Below, one piece after another: positions 43,817 to 54,779 of a DNA stretch of 64,000 nt; within the stretch, counting starts at the first letter, position 1; every line of letters starts with the position of its first letter. Where the stretch lies: assembly GCF_000935045.1 (NCBI RefSeq), contig NZ_JYKS01000034.1, positions 1-64,000 on the forward strand, read 5' to 3'. Below the pieces are notes generated by a model. It did not search any database. It saw nothing but the letters and a program-made list of their open reading frames with translations, and was not told where the DNA came from. The translations under genes and the position numbers were made by a program. Source of the stretch: Pseudomonas sp. 10-1B. Its GTDB lineage: Bacteria > Pseudomonadota > Gammaproteobacteria > Pseudomonadales > Pseudomonadaceae.

Positions 43817-44889
43817 AACGCTAGATCCTCAGGTGTAAATGTCATCTTGAACGAACGATATCGGTTGAAATCGCTCGGCTTCATACCCTGCATCTCGGTC
43901 AAACGACCAATGTTCTTCACCGCAGCCACCGCCGAACTGTCATACGGGCCGTCACCACTGGAACGGGCCACGCTGACACTGGTGATGGTGCCGTCCGGCA
44001 ACATGTTGACCTGCAGAGTCACCGTCATGCCCTTGCGCGCGGAAGGCGGACGCGCCCAGCCCTCGGCCGCGCGCATGCGGATCAGGTCGTCGAAGTCGCC
44101 GGCCACCTGGTCACCCTGCTCGTCGGCCAGCGCCTGCTGCCGCTCGGTGGTGTCGGACAACAGCTCGGCCAGGGCCTGGGCTTTCTTGTCTTCCGCCGCC
44201 TTGCGGGCCGCTTCCTGTGCCTTTTTCTTCTGGGCGTCTGCAGCGGCCTTTTTCTTGGCCTCTTCAGCTGCCTTCTTCTTCGCTTCCTCGGCCGCCGCTT
44301 TCTTCTTGGCGTCCTCGGCTGCTTTCTTCTTGGCCTCTTCGGCTGCCTTTTTCTTGGCATCCTCGGCGGCTTGTTTCTTCGCCTCTTCAGCAGCCTGTTT
44401 CTTGGCTTCTTCCTCGGCTTTCTTCTTGGCGATGTCGGCCTGCTGCTTCTCGGCGGCCTTCTTCGCCTCTTCGGCCTTCTTGGCTTCGGCGGCTTTCTTG
44501 GTCTCGGCAGCCTTGGCCGCTTCCTCGGCCTTTTTCGCTTCGGCGGCTTCGCGCGCCTCTTCGGCCTTTTGAGCGGCGTCGGCTTTCTTTTGTTCCGCGG
44601 CCTTCACGGCCTCTTGCTCGACCTTCTTCTGTTCCAGCTGCTCGACCTCGGTCTGGCGCGAAGCGGTTTTCTTCGCCTCCCCGGCAATCTTCTGATTGGT
44701 CTGGGTGGTGGCCTGGCTCTTGGACTTGAGCTGGTACAGGGTAGCCTGAACGATCGGCTTGGATGGCGGCAGCTCAGGCGTCATGGCAAAACTGACGAAC
44801 AGCAGGGCGAACACCAGCACATGCAGGCCGATGGCCCAGACACTGGGCCAGAAGTAGCTTTCCGAGGCGGATGGCTCTCGCTGTTGCAT
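43813..44889 (-). CDS. tolA: Tol-Pal system protein TolA
   Basis: A 358-residue protein bridging the inner membrane to Pal/TolB. One N-terminal helix (AIGLHVLVFALLFVSFAM), a ~200-residue Ala/Lys/Glu helical stalk of repeated EEAKKKAAE-type units, and a C-terminal domain (GWARPPSARKGMTVTLQVNM; ARSSGDGPYDSSAVAAVKNI). The stalk repeats make the DNA strongly periodic and generate long false frames on the other strand. Confidence 0.96.
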   Translation of the reverse strand: MQQREPSASESYFWPSVWAIGLHVLVFALLFVSFAMTPELPPSKPIVQATLYQLKSKSQATTQTNQKIAGEAKKTASRQTEVEQLEQKKVEQEAVKAAEQKKADAAQKAEEAREAAEAKKAEEAAKAAETKKAAEAKKAEEAKKAAEKQQADIAKKKAEEEAKKQAAEEAKKQAAEDAKKKAAEEAKKKAAEDAKKKAAAEEAKKKAAEEAKKKAAADAQKKKAQEAARKAAEDKKAQALAELLSDTTERQQALADEQGDQVAGDFDDLIRMRAAEGWARPPSARKGMTVTLQVNMLPDGTITSVSVARSSGDGPYDSSAVAAVKNIGRLTEMQGMKPSDFNRYRSFKMTFTPEDLAL

Positions 44890-45341
44890 CAGGGCGCCTC
44901 GGTAATCAGGCCAACGTTACCGACACCGGCCTTCTGCAACCCGCCCATGGCACCCATGACCGCGCCATAGTCGACAGCCTTGTCGCCACGAATGAACACT
45001 TGGGTCTGCTTGCCCTGGTCACGGCCGGCGGCAATGATCTTGGTCACGGCATCGGTCATGGCAGGCAAGGTCATGGCCTTGTCCATCTGTTTGTCGGTGT
45101 CGACTTCGCTGCCGAGGTTCCAGTAGTAGGTCTTGTCGGCCTTGATGGAGATGGTGAGGATCTGGACGTTGTTGTCCTGCGGCAAGGCTTCGCTGGAAAC
45201 CTTGGGCAGGTCGACCTTCACGCCCTGGTTGAGCATGGGCGCCGTCACCATGAAGATGACCAGCAGCACCAGCATCACGTCGATGTAGGGCACCACGTTC
45301 ATCTCGGCGACGGGCTTGCGTTTGTGGCGAACTCGGGCCAT
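44889..45341 (-). CDS. tolR: Tol-Pal system protein TolR
   Basis: A 150-residue inner-membrane protein of the proton-driven TolQR motor. Its single N-terminal helix contains the critical Asp (EMNVVPYIDVMLVLLVIFMV); a periplasmic ExbD-like domain follows. It shares one base with tolA and starts 14 bp after tolQ. Confidence 0.97.
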   Translation of the reverse strand: MARVRHKRKPVAEMNVVPYIDVMLVLLVIFMVTAPMLNQGVKVDLPKVSSEALPQDNNVQILTISIKADKTYYWNLGSEVDTDKQMDKAMTLPAMTDAVTKIIAAGRDQGKQTQVFIRGDKAVDYGAVMGAMGGLQKAGVGNVGLITEAP

Positions 45342-45355
45342 GGGCTTCTACCTGA

Positions 45356-46051
45356 TTACTCTTCGCTGGTGTGCACTTTGCGGTGCAGGATCGCCTGGAA
45401 CTCGTCGGCGAAGGTGTAGTAACGACCGATCAGCACTTCGCTGCGGGCCGCGAAGCGGTTGTAGGCGATGACCGCCGGGATTGCCGCGAACAGGCCGATG
45501 GCGGTGGCGATCAGCGCTTCGGCGATACCCGGGGCAACCGTGGCCAGGGTGGCCTGCTGGGCGCTGGCCAGGCCGCGGAAGGAGTTCATGATGCCCCATA
45601 CGGTACCGAACAGGCCGATGTATGGGCTGGTCGAACCGACCGTGGCGAGGAATGGCAGGCTCTGCTCGAGCTTTTCCTCCTCGCGCGAGATGGCCACGCG
45701 CATGGCGCGGCCAACGCCTTCCATGACTGCGTCCGGGTCGACACCCGGCTGCTGGCGCAGGCGCGAGAATTCCTTGAAGCCGGCACGGAAGACCTGCTCC
45801 ACGCCGGAATCCGGGTCTGGGTTGCTGCCTGCCTGGCGGTACAGCTTGGACAGGTCGATGCCCGACCAGAAGCGTTCCTCGAAGGCATCCAGCGCACGAC
45901 GACCGGCGCGCAGCATGGTGCTGCGCTGGAAGATCATGATCCATGAGGTGACCGAGGCGGCCACCAGGGTCAGCATTACCAGCTGTACCACCACGCTGGC
46001 ATTGCTGACCAGACTCCACATGGAGGTATGGTCGACGACGTTAGCTTCCAC
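45356..46051 (-). CDS. tolQ: Tol-Pal system protein TolQ
   Basis: A 231-residue, three-helix ExbB/MotA-family proton-channel subunit: TM1 (VVQLVMLTLVAASVTSWIMI), a large cytoplasmic loop, TM2 and TM3 (TSPYIGLFGTVWGIMNSFRG; ATAIGLFAAIPAVIAYNRF). Two bp after ybgC. Confidence 0.97.
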   Translation of the reverse strand: MEANVVDHTSMWSLVSNASVVVQLVMLTLVAASVTSWIMIFQRSTMLRAGRRALDAFEERFWSGIDLSKLYRQAGSNPDPDSGVEQVFRAGFKEFSRLRQQPGVDPDAVMEGVGRAMRVAISREEEKLEQSLPFLATVGSTSPYIGLFGTVWGIMNSFRGLASAQQATLATVAPGIAEALIATAIGLFAAIPAVIAYNRFAARSEVLIGRYYTFADEFQAILHRKVHTSEE

Positions 46052-46053
46052 GC

Positions 46054-46506
46054 TTATTCTCCTGCATTCGATTGATTACCCGAGCCGTCCGCCGCAAAGG
46101 CGTCGCGCAGCTGGGGGGGTATGGCTCGGGGTTTGAAAGTGTCGGCGCGCACGGCGGCCACCAGGAACTGCCCTTCGCAGAGCAGCGTTTCATCCTTTTC
46201 CCGCCAGACCTGCTGCACGAAGCGCAGGCTGGCGCGATTGAGTTCAAGTACTTGCGCGGTGACCCGCAGCTCGTCGTCCAGCCGCGCCGGCGCGTGATAG
46301 CGCGCTTCGCTGGAGTGGACCACGAACAGCAGGTTGTCTTCGGCCAGCTGCGACTGGGAAAAGCCCAGGTGCCGCAAGCGTTCGGTGCGCGCGCGCTCCA
46401 TGAATTTCAGGTAATTGACGTAATACACCACGCCACCGGCATCGGTATCTTCGTAATAGACGCGACAACGGTGTGCGAACGGTTCCAGGCCATTTTGCGC
46501 GCGCAT
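46054..46506 (-). CDS. ybgC: tol-pal associated acyl-CoA thioesterase YbgC
   Basis: A 150-residue 4-hydroxybenzoyl-CoA-thioesterase-type hotdog protein. The active-site region is YYEDTDAGGVVYYVNYLKFM (Asp in EDTDAGG). It is the first gene of the tol-pal operon and may act on acyl-ACP or short acyl-CoA at the membrane; the physiological substrate is not settled. Confidence 0.95.
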   Translation of the reverse strand: MRAQNGLEPFAHRCRVYYEDTDAGGVVYYVNYLKFMERARTERLRHLGFSQSQLAEDNLLFVVHSSEARYHAPARLDDELRVTAQVLELNRASLRFVQQVWREKDETLLCEGQFLVAAVRADTFKPRAIPPQLRDAFAADGSGNQSNAGE

Positions 46507-46631
46507 ACTCTAGTGCTTACTCCTCAGCTTGCCAATCCGCTGTGGCAACTGTTTTTTCTTCATTAATGTCTTATTGCCAGCGCACCTTCGGCATGCCAGC
46601 GGTAGGACCACGAAAAGCCGTTTTCGATCTG

Positions 46632-47678
46632 TCATTCATCGCCTGGTTCGGAAAAATCTCCACCCTCCCCCAGGCGCCCGGGCACGTTCAGGCCGAAGTG
46701 CAGGTAGGCATGCCGGGTGACCACGCGGCCGCGCGGCGTGCGCATGATATAGCCCTGCTGGATCAGGTACGGCTCGAGCACGTCCTCGATGGTGTGGCGT
46801 TCTTCGCTGATGGCCGCGGCCAGGTTGTCGACGCCCACCGGGCCGCCGTCGAACTTCTCGATCATGGTCAACAGCAGGCGACGGTCGGAATGGTCGAAAC
46901 CGCGCTCGTCGACGTCCAGCAGGTTAAGCGCCAGGTCGGCCACGGCCTTGGTGATCTGGCCCTTGCCGCGCACCTCGGCGTAGTCACGCACGCGGCGCAG
47001 CAGGCGGTTGGCGATACGCGGCGTGCCGCGGGCACGGCGGGCGATCTCATAGGCGCCCTGGTCTTCGATGGCCAGGCCGAGGATGCCGGCCGAACGGCTG
47101 ACGATGGTGGCCAGGTCCTTGTCGCTGTAGAACTCCAGGCGCTGGACGATACCGAAGCGGTCACGCAACGGGTTGGTCAGCATGCCGGCGCGGGTGGTAG
47201 CCCCTACCAGGGTGAAAGGTGGCAGGTCGAGCTTGATCGAACGGGCCGCCGGCCCCTCGCCGATCATGATGTCGAGCTGGAAGTCCTCCATGGCCGGGTA
47301 CAGCACCTCTTCGACGACCGGCGACAACCGGTGGATTTCGTCGATGAACAGCACGTCGTGCGGCTCGAGGTTGGTCAGCATGGCTGCCAGGTCGCCCGGG
47401 CGTTCGAGGATCGGCCCCGAAGTACTCTTGACCGACACGCCCATTTCCTGGGCGATGATGTTGGCCAGGGTGGTCTTGCCCAGACCAGGCGGGCCGAAGA
47501 TCAACGTATGGTCGAGCGACTCGCTGCGGCCACGGGCGGCCTGGATGAACAGCGCCATCTGCTCGCGCACCACCGGCTGGCCGATGTACTCGTCCAGCCG
47601 CAGCGGGCGGATCGCACGGTCCTGGACTTCTTCACGGTCGCGGCCACTGGCGGCGATCAGGCGGTCGGCTTCGATCAC
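46632..47678 (-). CDS. ruvB: Holliday junction helicase RuvB
   Basis: A 348-residue AAA+ motor for branch migration. Walker A GPPGLGKTTLANIIA, Walker B LFIDEIHRL, sensor 1 GATTRAGML, arginine finger region LRDRFGIVQRL, and a C-terminal winged helix (GYIMRTPRGRV). Overlaps ruvA by four bases. Confidence 0.98.
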   Translation of the reverse strand: MIEADRLIAASGRDREEVQDRAIRPLRLDEYIGQPVVREQMALFIQAARGRSESLDHTLIFGPPGLGKTTLANIIAQEMGVSVKSTSGPILERPGDLAAMLTNLEPHDVLFIDEIHRLSPVVEEVLYPAMEDFQLDIMIGEGPAARSIKLDLPPFTLVGATTRAGMLTNPLRDRFGIVQRLEFYSDKDLATIVSRSAGILGLAIEDQGAYEIARRARGTPRIANRLLRRVRDYAEVRGKGQITKAVADLALNLLDVDERGFDHSDRRLLLTMIEKFDGGPVGVDNLAAAISEERHTIEDVLEPYLIQQGYIMRTPRGRVVTRHAYLHFGLNVPGRLGEGGDFSEPGDE

Positions 47679-48292
47679 TTGGTAATCATCCCTTTCAGGC
47701 TGCGGCGGATCAGCTCTTCACTGCTCAGGCCGGCCTTGTCCTTGATCGCCGCGATCGCCTTGCTGGCTTCCTGTGGCTTGTAGCCCAGCGAGACCAGGGC
47801 GCTGACCGCATCGGCCTCGGCGCTGGACTCGCTGGCGACCGGCAACGGCCCATCGGACACCAGGGTGAACATGGCCGGCGAAGTTTCCCAGGCCTTGAAG
47901 CGGTCCTTGAGCTCGACCAGCAGGCGTTCGGCGGTTTTCTTGCCAACGCCGGGCACGCGCACCAGGGCCGAGGTGTCCTGGGCCTGCACGCAGCGCACCA
48001 GTTCGTCCACTTCCAGCCCGGACATCAGCGCCAGGGCCAGCTTCGGCCCAACGCCGTTGAGGCGGATCAGCTCACGGAACAGCTCACGCTCGCGCTTTTC
48101 GGCAAAGCCATAGAGCAAGTGGGCGTCTTCGCGCACTACCAGGTGGGTATGCACGGTCACCGGCTCGCCAACCTTGGGCAAGCGGTACAGGGTGGTCATC
48201 GGCACTTCCAGCTCGTAGCCCACGCCATTGACGTCGATAATCAGGTGCGGCGGCTGTTTTTCCGCCAGGGTGCCGCGCAAACGTCCAATCAC
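47675..48292 (-). CDS. ruvA: Holliday junction binding protein RuvA
   Basis: A 205-residue tetramer-forming protein: N-terminal OB fold (MIGRLRGTLAEKQPPHLIID), two helix-hairpin-helix motifs (LIRLNGVGPKLALALMSG; LVRVPGVGKKTAERLLVELK) and a C-terminal RuvB-binding three-helix domain (ALVSLGYKPQEASKAIAAIK). Confidence 0.98.
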   Translation of the reverse strand: MIGRLRGTLAEKQPPHLIIDVNGVGYELEVPMTTLYRLPKVGEPVTVHTHLVVREDAHLLYGFAEKRERELFRELIRLNGVGPKLALALMSGLEVDELVRCVQAQDTSALVRVPGVGKKTAERLLVELKDRFKAWETSPAMFTLVSDGPLPVASESSAEADAVSALVSLGYKPQEASKAIAAIKDKAGLSSEELIRRSLKGMITK

Positions 48293-48401
48293 GTTCCGAT
48301 CCTTCCTCTCGGGGAGCCGGTCAAAAACCGCTCAACCCTATCAGCAAATGCAGCGGGTGAACGCTTCACCCGGACAAAATGTGTATCAGCGCATGAAGCG
48401 C

Positions 48402-48926
48402 CTACAGACGCAAGCGCCCGCCGCGTCGCCGCGCCGTGGCCAGGCCATGCGGCACCAGGCTGGAGCGGGTATGGGCATGGCACAAGGCGATGGCCAGGGC
48501 GTCGGAGGCGTCGATCTGCGGCTTTTGCGTCAGTTTCAGCAAGTGCATGACCATCATCATCACCTGCTCCTTGTTGGCCCCACCGGTGCCGGCCACGGCC
48601 TGCTTGACCTGGGTGGCGCTGTATTCGGCGATTTCCAGGCCGGCTTCGGCTGCGGCGACGATGGCCGCGCCACGGGCCTGGCCGAGCTTGAGCGCCGAGT
48701 CGGCGTTGCGGGCCATGAACACCCGTTCGATGCCCATGGTCACCGGGCCGTGCTGGGCGATGATTTCACCCACGCCACGAAAAACGATCTGCAGCCGCTC
48801 GTGCAGCTCGCCACTGCCGGTGCGGATACAGCCCGACGCCACGTACTCGCAACCACGGGCGGTCTGGCGTACCACGCCATAGCCGGTGATGCGCGAACCG
48901 GGGTCGATACCAAGAATCAGAGTCAT
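48402..48926 (-). CDS. ruvC: Holliday junction resolvase RuvC
   Basis: A 174-residue endonuclease. Acidic catalytic residues lie in LGIDPGSRITGYG, MGIERVFMARN and DASDALAIALCHAH, with the Lys-rich QVKQAVAGTGGANKEQV. It starts at MTLILGIDPG (48926); the longer frame upstream crosses REP DNA. First of ruvC-ruvA-ruvB. Confidence 0.97.
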   Translation of the reverse strand: MTLILGIDPGSRITGYGVVRQTARGCEYVASGCIRTGSGELHERLQIVFRGVGEIIAQHGPVTMGIERVFMARNADSALKLGQARGAAIVAAAEAGLEIAEYSATQVKQAVAGTGGANKEQVMMMVMHLLKLTQKPQIDASDALAIALCHAHTRSSLVPHGLATARRRGGRLRL

Positions 48927-48962
48927 AGTGCCTGTCGTACAAAGCTCATTTTTTAACACCAT

Positions 48963-49084
48963 TGGGGCCGCTGCGCGGCCCATCGCCGGCGAGCCAGCTC
49001 CCACAGGTACAGTGCAAGGCTTGAGGGCTGCACTGTACCTGTGGGAGCTGGCTCGCCGGCGATGGGCTGCACAGCAGCCCCAAA
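48963..49084. repeat. REP-like inverted pair, GCCGGCGAGC variant
   Basis: A long palindrome (CCCATCGCCGGCGAGCCAGC / GCTGGCTCGCCGGCGATGGG, with outer GGGGCCGCTG / CAGCAGCCCC) between ruvC and yebC. It is a third sequence variant of the REP family in the window. Confidence 0.88.
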
Positions 49085-49115
49085 AAAGCTACTTGCTCCG
49101 AAACTTCAGAACACC

Positions 49116-49862
49116 TTAGCCCAGGTTCTCCATGATCTCATCGGAAATCTGGGCATTGGAGTAGACGTTCTGCACGTCATCCAGGTCTTCGAGCATGTCG
49201 ATCAGCTTGAGCACCTTTTCGGCACCCTCCTGGTCGAGCTCGGCGCTGGTGGTCGGCTGCATGACGATTTCCGCGTCAGCGGCCTTGAAGCCGGCCTCTT
49301 CCAAGGCATTGCGCACGGCGTAGAAGCTGTTGAACGAGGTGAACACATCGAACGAACCGTCGTCGTTGGCCACCACGTCGTCGGCATCGGCCTCCATCGC
49401 CGCTTCCATCAACGCGTCTTCTTCCACGCCCGGGGCAAAGCTGAGCTGCCCCTTGCGTTCGAACAGGTAAGCCACCGAACCGTCGGTGCCCAGGTTGCCG
49501 CCACACTTGGTGAAGGCATGGCGCACGGCGGCGGCGGTACGGTTGCGGTTGTCGGTCATGGCTTCGACCATGATCGCCACGCCACCCGGGCCGTAACCTT
49601 CGTAGCTGAGTTCTTCGACGTTGTCGCTTTCGTTGGTACCAGCACCACGGGCCACGGCGCGATCGATGATATCGCGGCTCATGTTGGCGCCCAGCGCCTT
49701 GTCCAGCGCCAGGCGCAGGCGCGGGTTGGATGCCGGGTCAGCACCACCCTGCTTGGCGGCGACCGTCAGTTCGCGGATCCACTTGGTGAAGATCTTGCCT
49801 CTCTTGGCATCCTGGCGCTCTTTGCGGTGCTTGATGTTCGCCCACTTGGAATGACCAGCCAT
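49116..49862 (-). CDS. YebC/PmpR family transcriptional or translational regulator
   Basis: A 248-residue protein of the YebC/TACO1 family: MAGHSKWANIKHRKERQDAK at the start, EGYGPGGVAIMVEAMTDNRN in the middle. P. aeruginosa PmpR represses quorum-sensing genes, and other members act on translation at the ribosome. Located between aspS and ruvC as in most gammaproteobacteria. Confidence 0.95.
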   Translation of the reverse strand: MAGHSKWANIKHRKERQDAKRGKIFTKWIRELTVAAKQGGADPASNPRLRLALDKALGANMSRDIIDRAVARGAGTNESDNVEELSYEGYGPGGVAIMVEAMTDNRNRTAAAVRHAFTKCGGNLGTDGSVAYLFERKGQLSFAPGVEEDALMEAAMEADADDVVANDDGSFDVFTSFNSFYAVRNALEEAGFKAADAEIVMQPTTSAELDQEGAEKVLKLIDMLEDLDDVQNVYSNAQISDEIMENLG

Positions 49863-49975
49863 AACGACTCCGATTTCCTTGAATCACAAACAGCCCCGCC
49901 CCTGTACGGGGCGGGACGGAAAAATCCTGCGCCGAAACGCAAAGGCGCATCCATGTGGATGCGCCCGGGGACCGC

Positions 49976-51751
<1,776 letters not shown>

Positions 51752-51844
51752 GATGGTGGTTTCGCTTCTCGTGATTCGTGTATTCGGTGGAGGCCTTGGC
51801 CGCCCGGAGGGCTAATACTGCAAGACCCGGTCACAGCATTCAAC

Positions 51845-52066
51845 TCAGTCGGCCTTGTCGCCGCCTGCCAGATTCTTTTTTGCCCCGGTCTTGAAGTCGG
51901 TTTCGTACCAACCGTTACCGCTCAGGCGAAAGCCTGGCACCGACAGCAGCTTCTTCAGTGCCGGCGCCTGGCAGGCCGGGCAATCTGTCAGCGGCGCGGC
52001 GCTGATCTTCTGCAGCACTTCCATGCGGTGCTCGCAGGATGCACATTGATAGTCATAAAGGGGCAT
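51845..52066 (-). CDS. FmdB-type zinc ribbon protein
   Basis: A 73-residue protein with the FmdB start MPLYDYQCASCEHRMEVLQK and a second CxxC (DCPACQAPAL), forming one zinc ribbon. The C-terminal Lys/Gly tail is typical. Function unknown; possibly cotranscribed with aspS. Confidence 0.9.
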   Translation of the reverse strand: MPLYDYQCASCEHRMEVLQKISAAPLTDCPACQAPALKKLLSVPGFRLSGNGWYETDFKTGAKKNLAGGDKAD

Positions 52067-52159
52067 GGGTGTCTCTCGTCAACCACAACGCTGGCTGCCC
52101 GGGGCAGCAAAAAGCGGGATTATATATGGTTAGCAAGCACTGCGCAGCCCGCCAGGCGA

Positions 52160-52498
52160 TCAGCGCACACTTGGCGGGTTTTGCAGCCAGGCGACACAGA
52201 TTACCCGGATCAGCCCGCTGAAGTTTCTTACCCCACCCTGGCGCAGGTGCACTTCGCGGTCCACGTAGGACAATACCGCGCTGACCGAACAGCGGTTGGC
52301 CGCGGCGATGCGTTCGAGGATGCCCCAGTACACGGCCTCCAGGCGCAGACAGGTGGAAAACCCGTTGAGCCGCACCGAGCGAGACACCGGTTGGATCTGC
52401 AACATGTCGAAATCCGCCTTGAACGGATCGATGCACTGTTTTCCTGGCCAGCTCCCCTGGCCAGCCACACGTTTGCTCGCTTGCATCATGCGCCACAC
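52160..52498 (-). CDS. ribbon-helix-helix domain protein
   Basis: About 110 residues. The pattern SRSVRLNGFSTCLRLEAVYW followed by LERIAAANRCSVSAVLSYVD is the RHH_4 family, found in stand-alone small DNA-binding proteins. The start is uncertain among Met1, Met4 and Met5. Target unknown. Confidence 0.8.
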   Translation of the reverse strand: MWRMMQASKRVAGQGSWPGKQCIDPFKADFDMLQIQPVSRSVRLNGFSTCLRLEAVYWGILERIAAANRCSVSAVLSYVDREVHLRQGGVRNFSGLIRVICVAWLQNPPSVR

Positions 52499-52597
52499 TT
52501 CCTCGTCACAGGTACCAGGTGACCTATGAAGCGCTGATGGGCGAGCTTAAAGCAGCGGCAAAATCTTCCTGCACAAACACAAAAGGCTGTACCGGAC

Positions 52598-52690
52598 CAT
52601 TGTGGGAGCGAGCGTGCCCGCGAAGCAGGCGACGCAGTGGATGGCACCGGCTATGCCGGTGTTCGCGGGCACGCCCGCTCCCACAGGGTT
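52598..52690. repeat. REP inverted pair
   Basis: Units GGGAGCGAGCGTGCCCGCGAAG and TTCGCGGGCACGCCCGCTCCC (each split by the spacer) face each other downstream of the Dps-like gene. Confidence 0.85.
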
Positions 52691-52709
52691 ATGTCACAGC
52701 TTTGGGTCG

Positions 52710-53183
52710 TTATTTACCGTCGAGCAACACCCGCAACATCCAGGCGGTCTTCTCGTGAACCTGCATGCGCTGGGTCAGCAGGTCGGCGGTCGGCTCGTCA
52801 CTGACCTTGTCCACTACCGGGAAGATGCTGCGCGCAGTGCGCACCACGGCTTCCTGGCCCTGGACCAGCTGGCGGATCATCTCCTCCGCAGGGGGGACGC
52901 CTTCCTCCTCCTTGATCGAGGAGTGCCGGGCATAGAATGCATACGACCCCGGTGCCGGGAAGCCCAGGGCACGGATGCGCTCGGCGATGGAGTCGACCGC
53001 CAGTGCCAGTTCGTTGTACTGCTCTTCGAACATCAGGTGCAGGGTGCGGAACGACGGGCCGGTGACGTTCCAGTGAAAGTTATGGGTTTTCAGATACAGC
53101 ACGTAGGTATCCGACAACAGGCGGGACAGCCCATCGACGATGGACTTGCGATCTTCTTCAGTGATACCGATATCGATTGCCAT
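52710..53183 (-). CDS. Dps family ferritin-like protein
   Basis: A 157-residue mini-ferritin that stores iron and protects DNA from peroxide. Ferroxidase residues are in KTHNFHWNVTG (His) and LHLMFEEQYNELALAVDSIA (Asp/Glu). The start MAIDIGITEEDR at 53183 is preferred over an upstream Val/Met because it fits the family and has AGGGGAA before it. The N-terminus has few lysines, so DNA binding may be weak. Confidence 0.93.
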   Translation of the reverse strand: MAIDIGITEEDRKSIVDGLSRLLSDTYVLYLKTHNFHWNVTGPSFRTLHLMFEEQYNELALAVDSIAERIRALGFPAPGSYAFYARHSSIKEEEGVPPAEEMIRQLVQGQEAVVRTARSIFPVVDKVSDEPTADLLTQRMQVHEKTAWMLRVLLDGK

Positions 53184-53460
53184 GAAGTTCCCCTTTCCAC
53201 GTGGCTTGAGACTCAAGCAGGTGCCGACCACTGTAGCAACACTTGGCGCACACCGCCCATGACTTGGCGCAACACATCGCCCACCTTGGCCTGCGGTTTG
53301 AGTAGCCTGCAGCTTTGCTGTTAAATAGGCACTGTGCCACCCGTGCGGACTGTCATTGCCGGGTGCATAGGCTGGCCGCCATGTGTTCGCGCTCTACACC
53401 TCATGCGCACCGTGCTGCCAGCTCTTCCTGTGATCGGCCTTATAACTGTGAGCCAACCCC

Positions 53461-54054
53461 ATGTTCAAGATCGTCCACCTGGTGACGGGCGTGGCAGCTT
53501 TGCTGCTATCGCTCATACCCAGCCTGAAAACCGATGCGACACCCTTCCTGCAACAACCCGACGCGGTCTACCTGGCCTTGCTCGGCCTGCTCAACCTGGT
53601 TCTGGCACCGGTCGTGCCATTGTACTACCGCGGTGCGCGGCAGCAGCTGCAACACCTGGCCTGCGCCCTGCTAGTAGTGGCGGTGGTACTGCAGACCCTG
53701 ACGCTGCTGGCCCGCCCGGAAATGGGCAACCTCGCCGCACTGGTCTGCGCGGCGCTGGCCGTGGCCCTGCACCTGGCCGTGGGCCTTGCCCGCAGCCCGC
53801 GCAAGGCACGCACCAGCCAACACACGGCACAAGATGCCAGCAACCGTGATACCGGTACCGTCAAGTGGTTCAACACGTCCAAAGGCTTTGGCTTCATTTC
53901 CCGCGATTCGGGTGACGATATCTTCGTGCACTTTCGTGCCATTCGCGGTGAAGGCCACCGCATCCTGGTCGAAGGCCAGCGCGTGGAGTTTTCGGTAATG
54001 CACCGCGACAAAGGCCTGCAGGCCGAGGATGTGGTTGCGGTGACCCGCCGCTGA
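53461..54054 (+). CDS. membrane-anchored cold-shock domain protein
   Basis: 197 residues. Residues 1-115 hold about four hydrophobic segments (IVHLVTGVAALLLSLIPSL; YLALLGLLNLVLAPVVPLYY; LACALLVVAVVLQTLTLL; LAALVCAALAVALHLAVGLA). A Lys/Arg linker follows, and residues about 130-197 are a full CspA-type domain with RNP1 KGFGFI and RNP2 DIFVHF. The fusion would tether an RNA/ssDNA-binding domain to the inner membrane. Its role is not established. Confidence 0.85.
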   Translation: MFKIVHLVTGVAALLLSLIPSLKTDATPFLQQPDAVYLALLGLLNLVLAPVVPLYYRGARQQLQHLACALLVVAVVLQTLTLLARPEMGNLAALVCAALAVALHLAVGLARSPRKARTSQHTAQDASNRDTGTVKWFNTSKGFGFISRDSGDDIFVHFRAIRGEGHRILVEGQRVEFSVMHRDKGLQAEDVVAVTRR

Positions 54055-54075
54055 CGCTTGCTGGAAACCGACCAT

Positions 54076-54112
54076 CCCTGTGGGGGCAGGCTCGCCCGCT
54101 CCCACAGGGCCT
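54076..54112. repeat. single REP-like unit
   Basis: One unit (GTGGGGGCAGGCTCGCCCGC then TCCCACAGG) without a facing partner nearby. Confidence 0.6.
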
Positions 54113-54151
54113 CGCATATATACGATGAGGCCTGTGCGCTGGCCTGAGGAA

Positions 54152-54358
54152 TCAATAATGAGGCGGCGGCGCCTCTTCCCCTTCGCTGCCGAACTGGCCG
54201 ACCATCTCTTCATAACGCTTGATCAACTCGGCCATCTGCAATTGCAGCCGCTCGATCACCCGCCCCTGCTCCACCACCACGTCATTCAGCGCCTGGATGG
54301 TGTCATCCTGGAATGCCTGACGGGTTTCCAGTTCGACCACACGCAATTCAAGCGACAT
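54152..54358 (-). CDS. slyX: SlyX family protein
   Basis: A 68-residue coiled-coil protein (LELRVVELETRQAFQDDTIQ; VVEQGRVIERLQLQMAELIK) ending APPPHY, the conserved SlyX tail. Function unknown. It starts at ATG 54358, one base from the HIT gene stop, so it is cotranscribed with it. Confidence 0.92.
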   Translation of the reverse strand: MSLELRVVELETRQAFQDDTIQALNDVVVEQGRVIERLQLQMAELIKRYEEMVGQFGSEGEEAPPPHY

Positions 54359-54359
54359 C

Positions 54360-54779
54360 TCAGGCCTCCTGGTAGCCAGCGAGTTGCAGCCCGCGCAGGC
54401 GCTGGCGAATGGCTTGCACCTGGTCGTCGGTGTAGGCCACTGCCGGGCACTTGCCCCACACCGGTGCCGGCCAGGCAACGTCGTCCCGCTGGCGCACGAT
54501 CACATGCATGTGCAGTTGGCTGACCACATTGCCCAGGGTAGCCACGTTCATCTTGTCAGCGTTGTAGCTGGCCTTGAGCGCCTCGGCCAGGGCGCTGGTT
54601 TCTTGCCACAACTGCTGCTGCTGCGCCGCATCGAGCTCGAACAGTTCGCTGATACCGGGGCGCTTGGGCACCAGGATGAACCATGGGTAGTTGGCATCCT
54701 TGCTCAGCAGCAACTGGCACAGCGCAAACTCCCCCAACACCAGGCAATCCTGCTGCAAACGCGAATCGAGGACGAACAC
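54360..54779 (-). CDS. HIT family hydrolase
   Basis: A 139-residue histidine-triad protein. AAGGAG upstream of the GTG at 54779 decides the start (FVLDSRLQQDCLVLGEFALC). The triad is in NVVSQLHMHVIVR (HxHxx, with the third His replaced by Arg or shifted compared with HxHxH), so it belongs to the HIT-like group acting on nucleotide phosphate esters; the substrate is unknown. Confidence 0.85.
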   Translation of the reverse strand: MFVLDSRLQQDCLVLGEFALCQLLLSKDANYPWFILVPKRPGISELFELDAAQQQQLWQETSALAEALKASYNADKMNVATLGNVVSQLHMHVIVRQRDDVAWPAPVWGKCPAVAYTDDQVQAIRQRLRGLQLAGYQEA

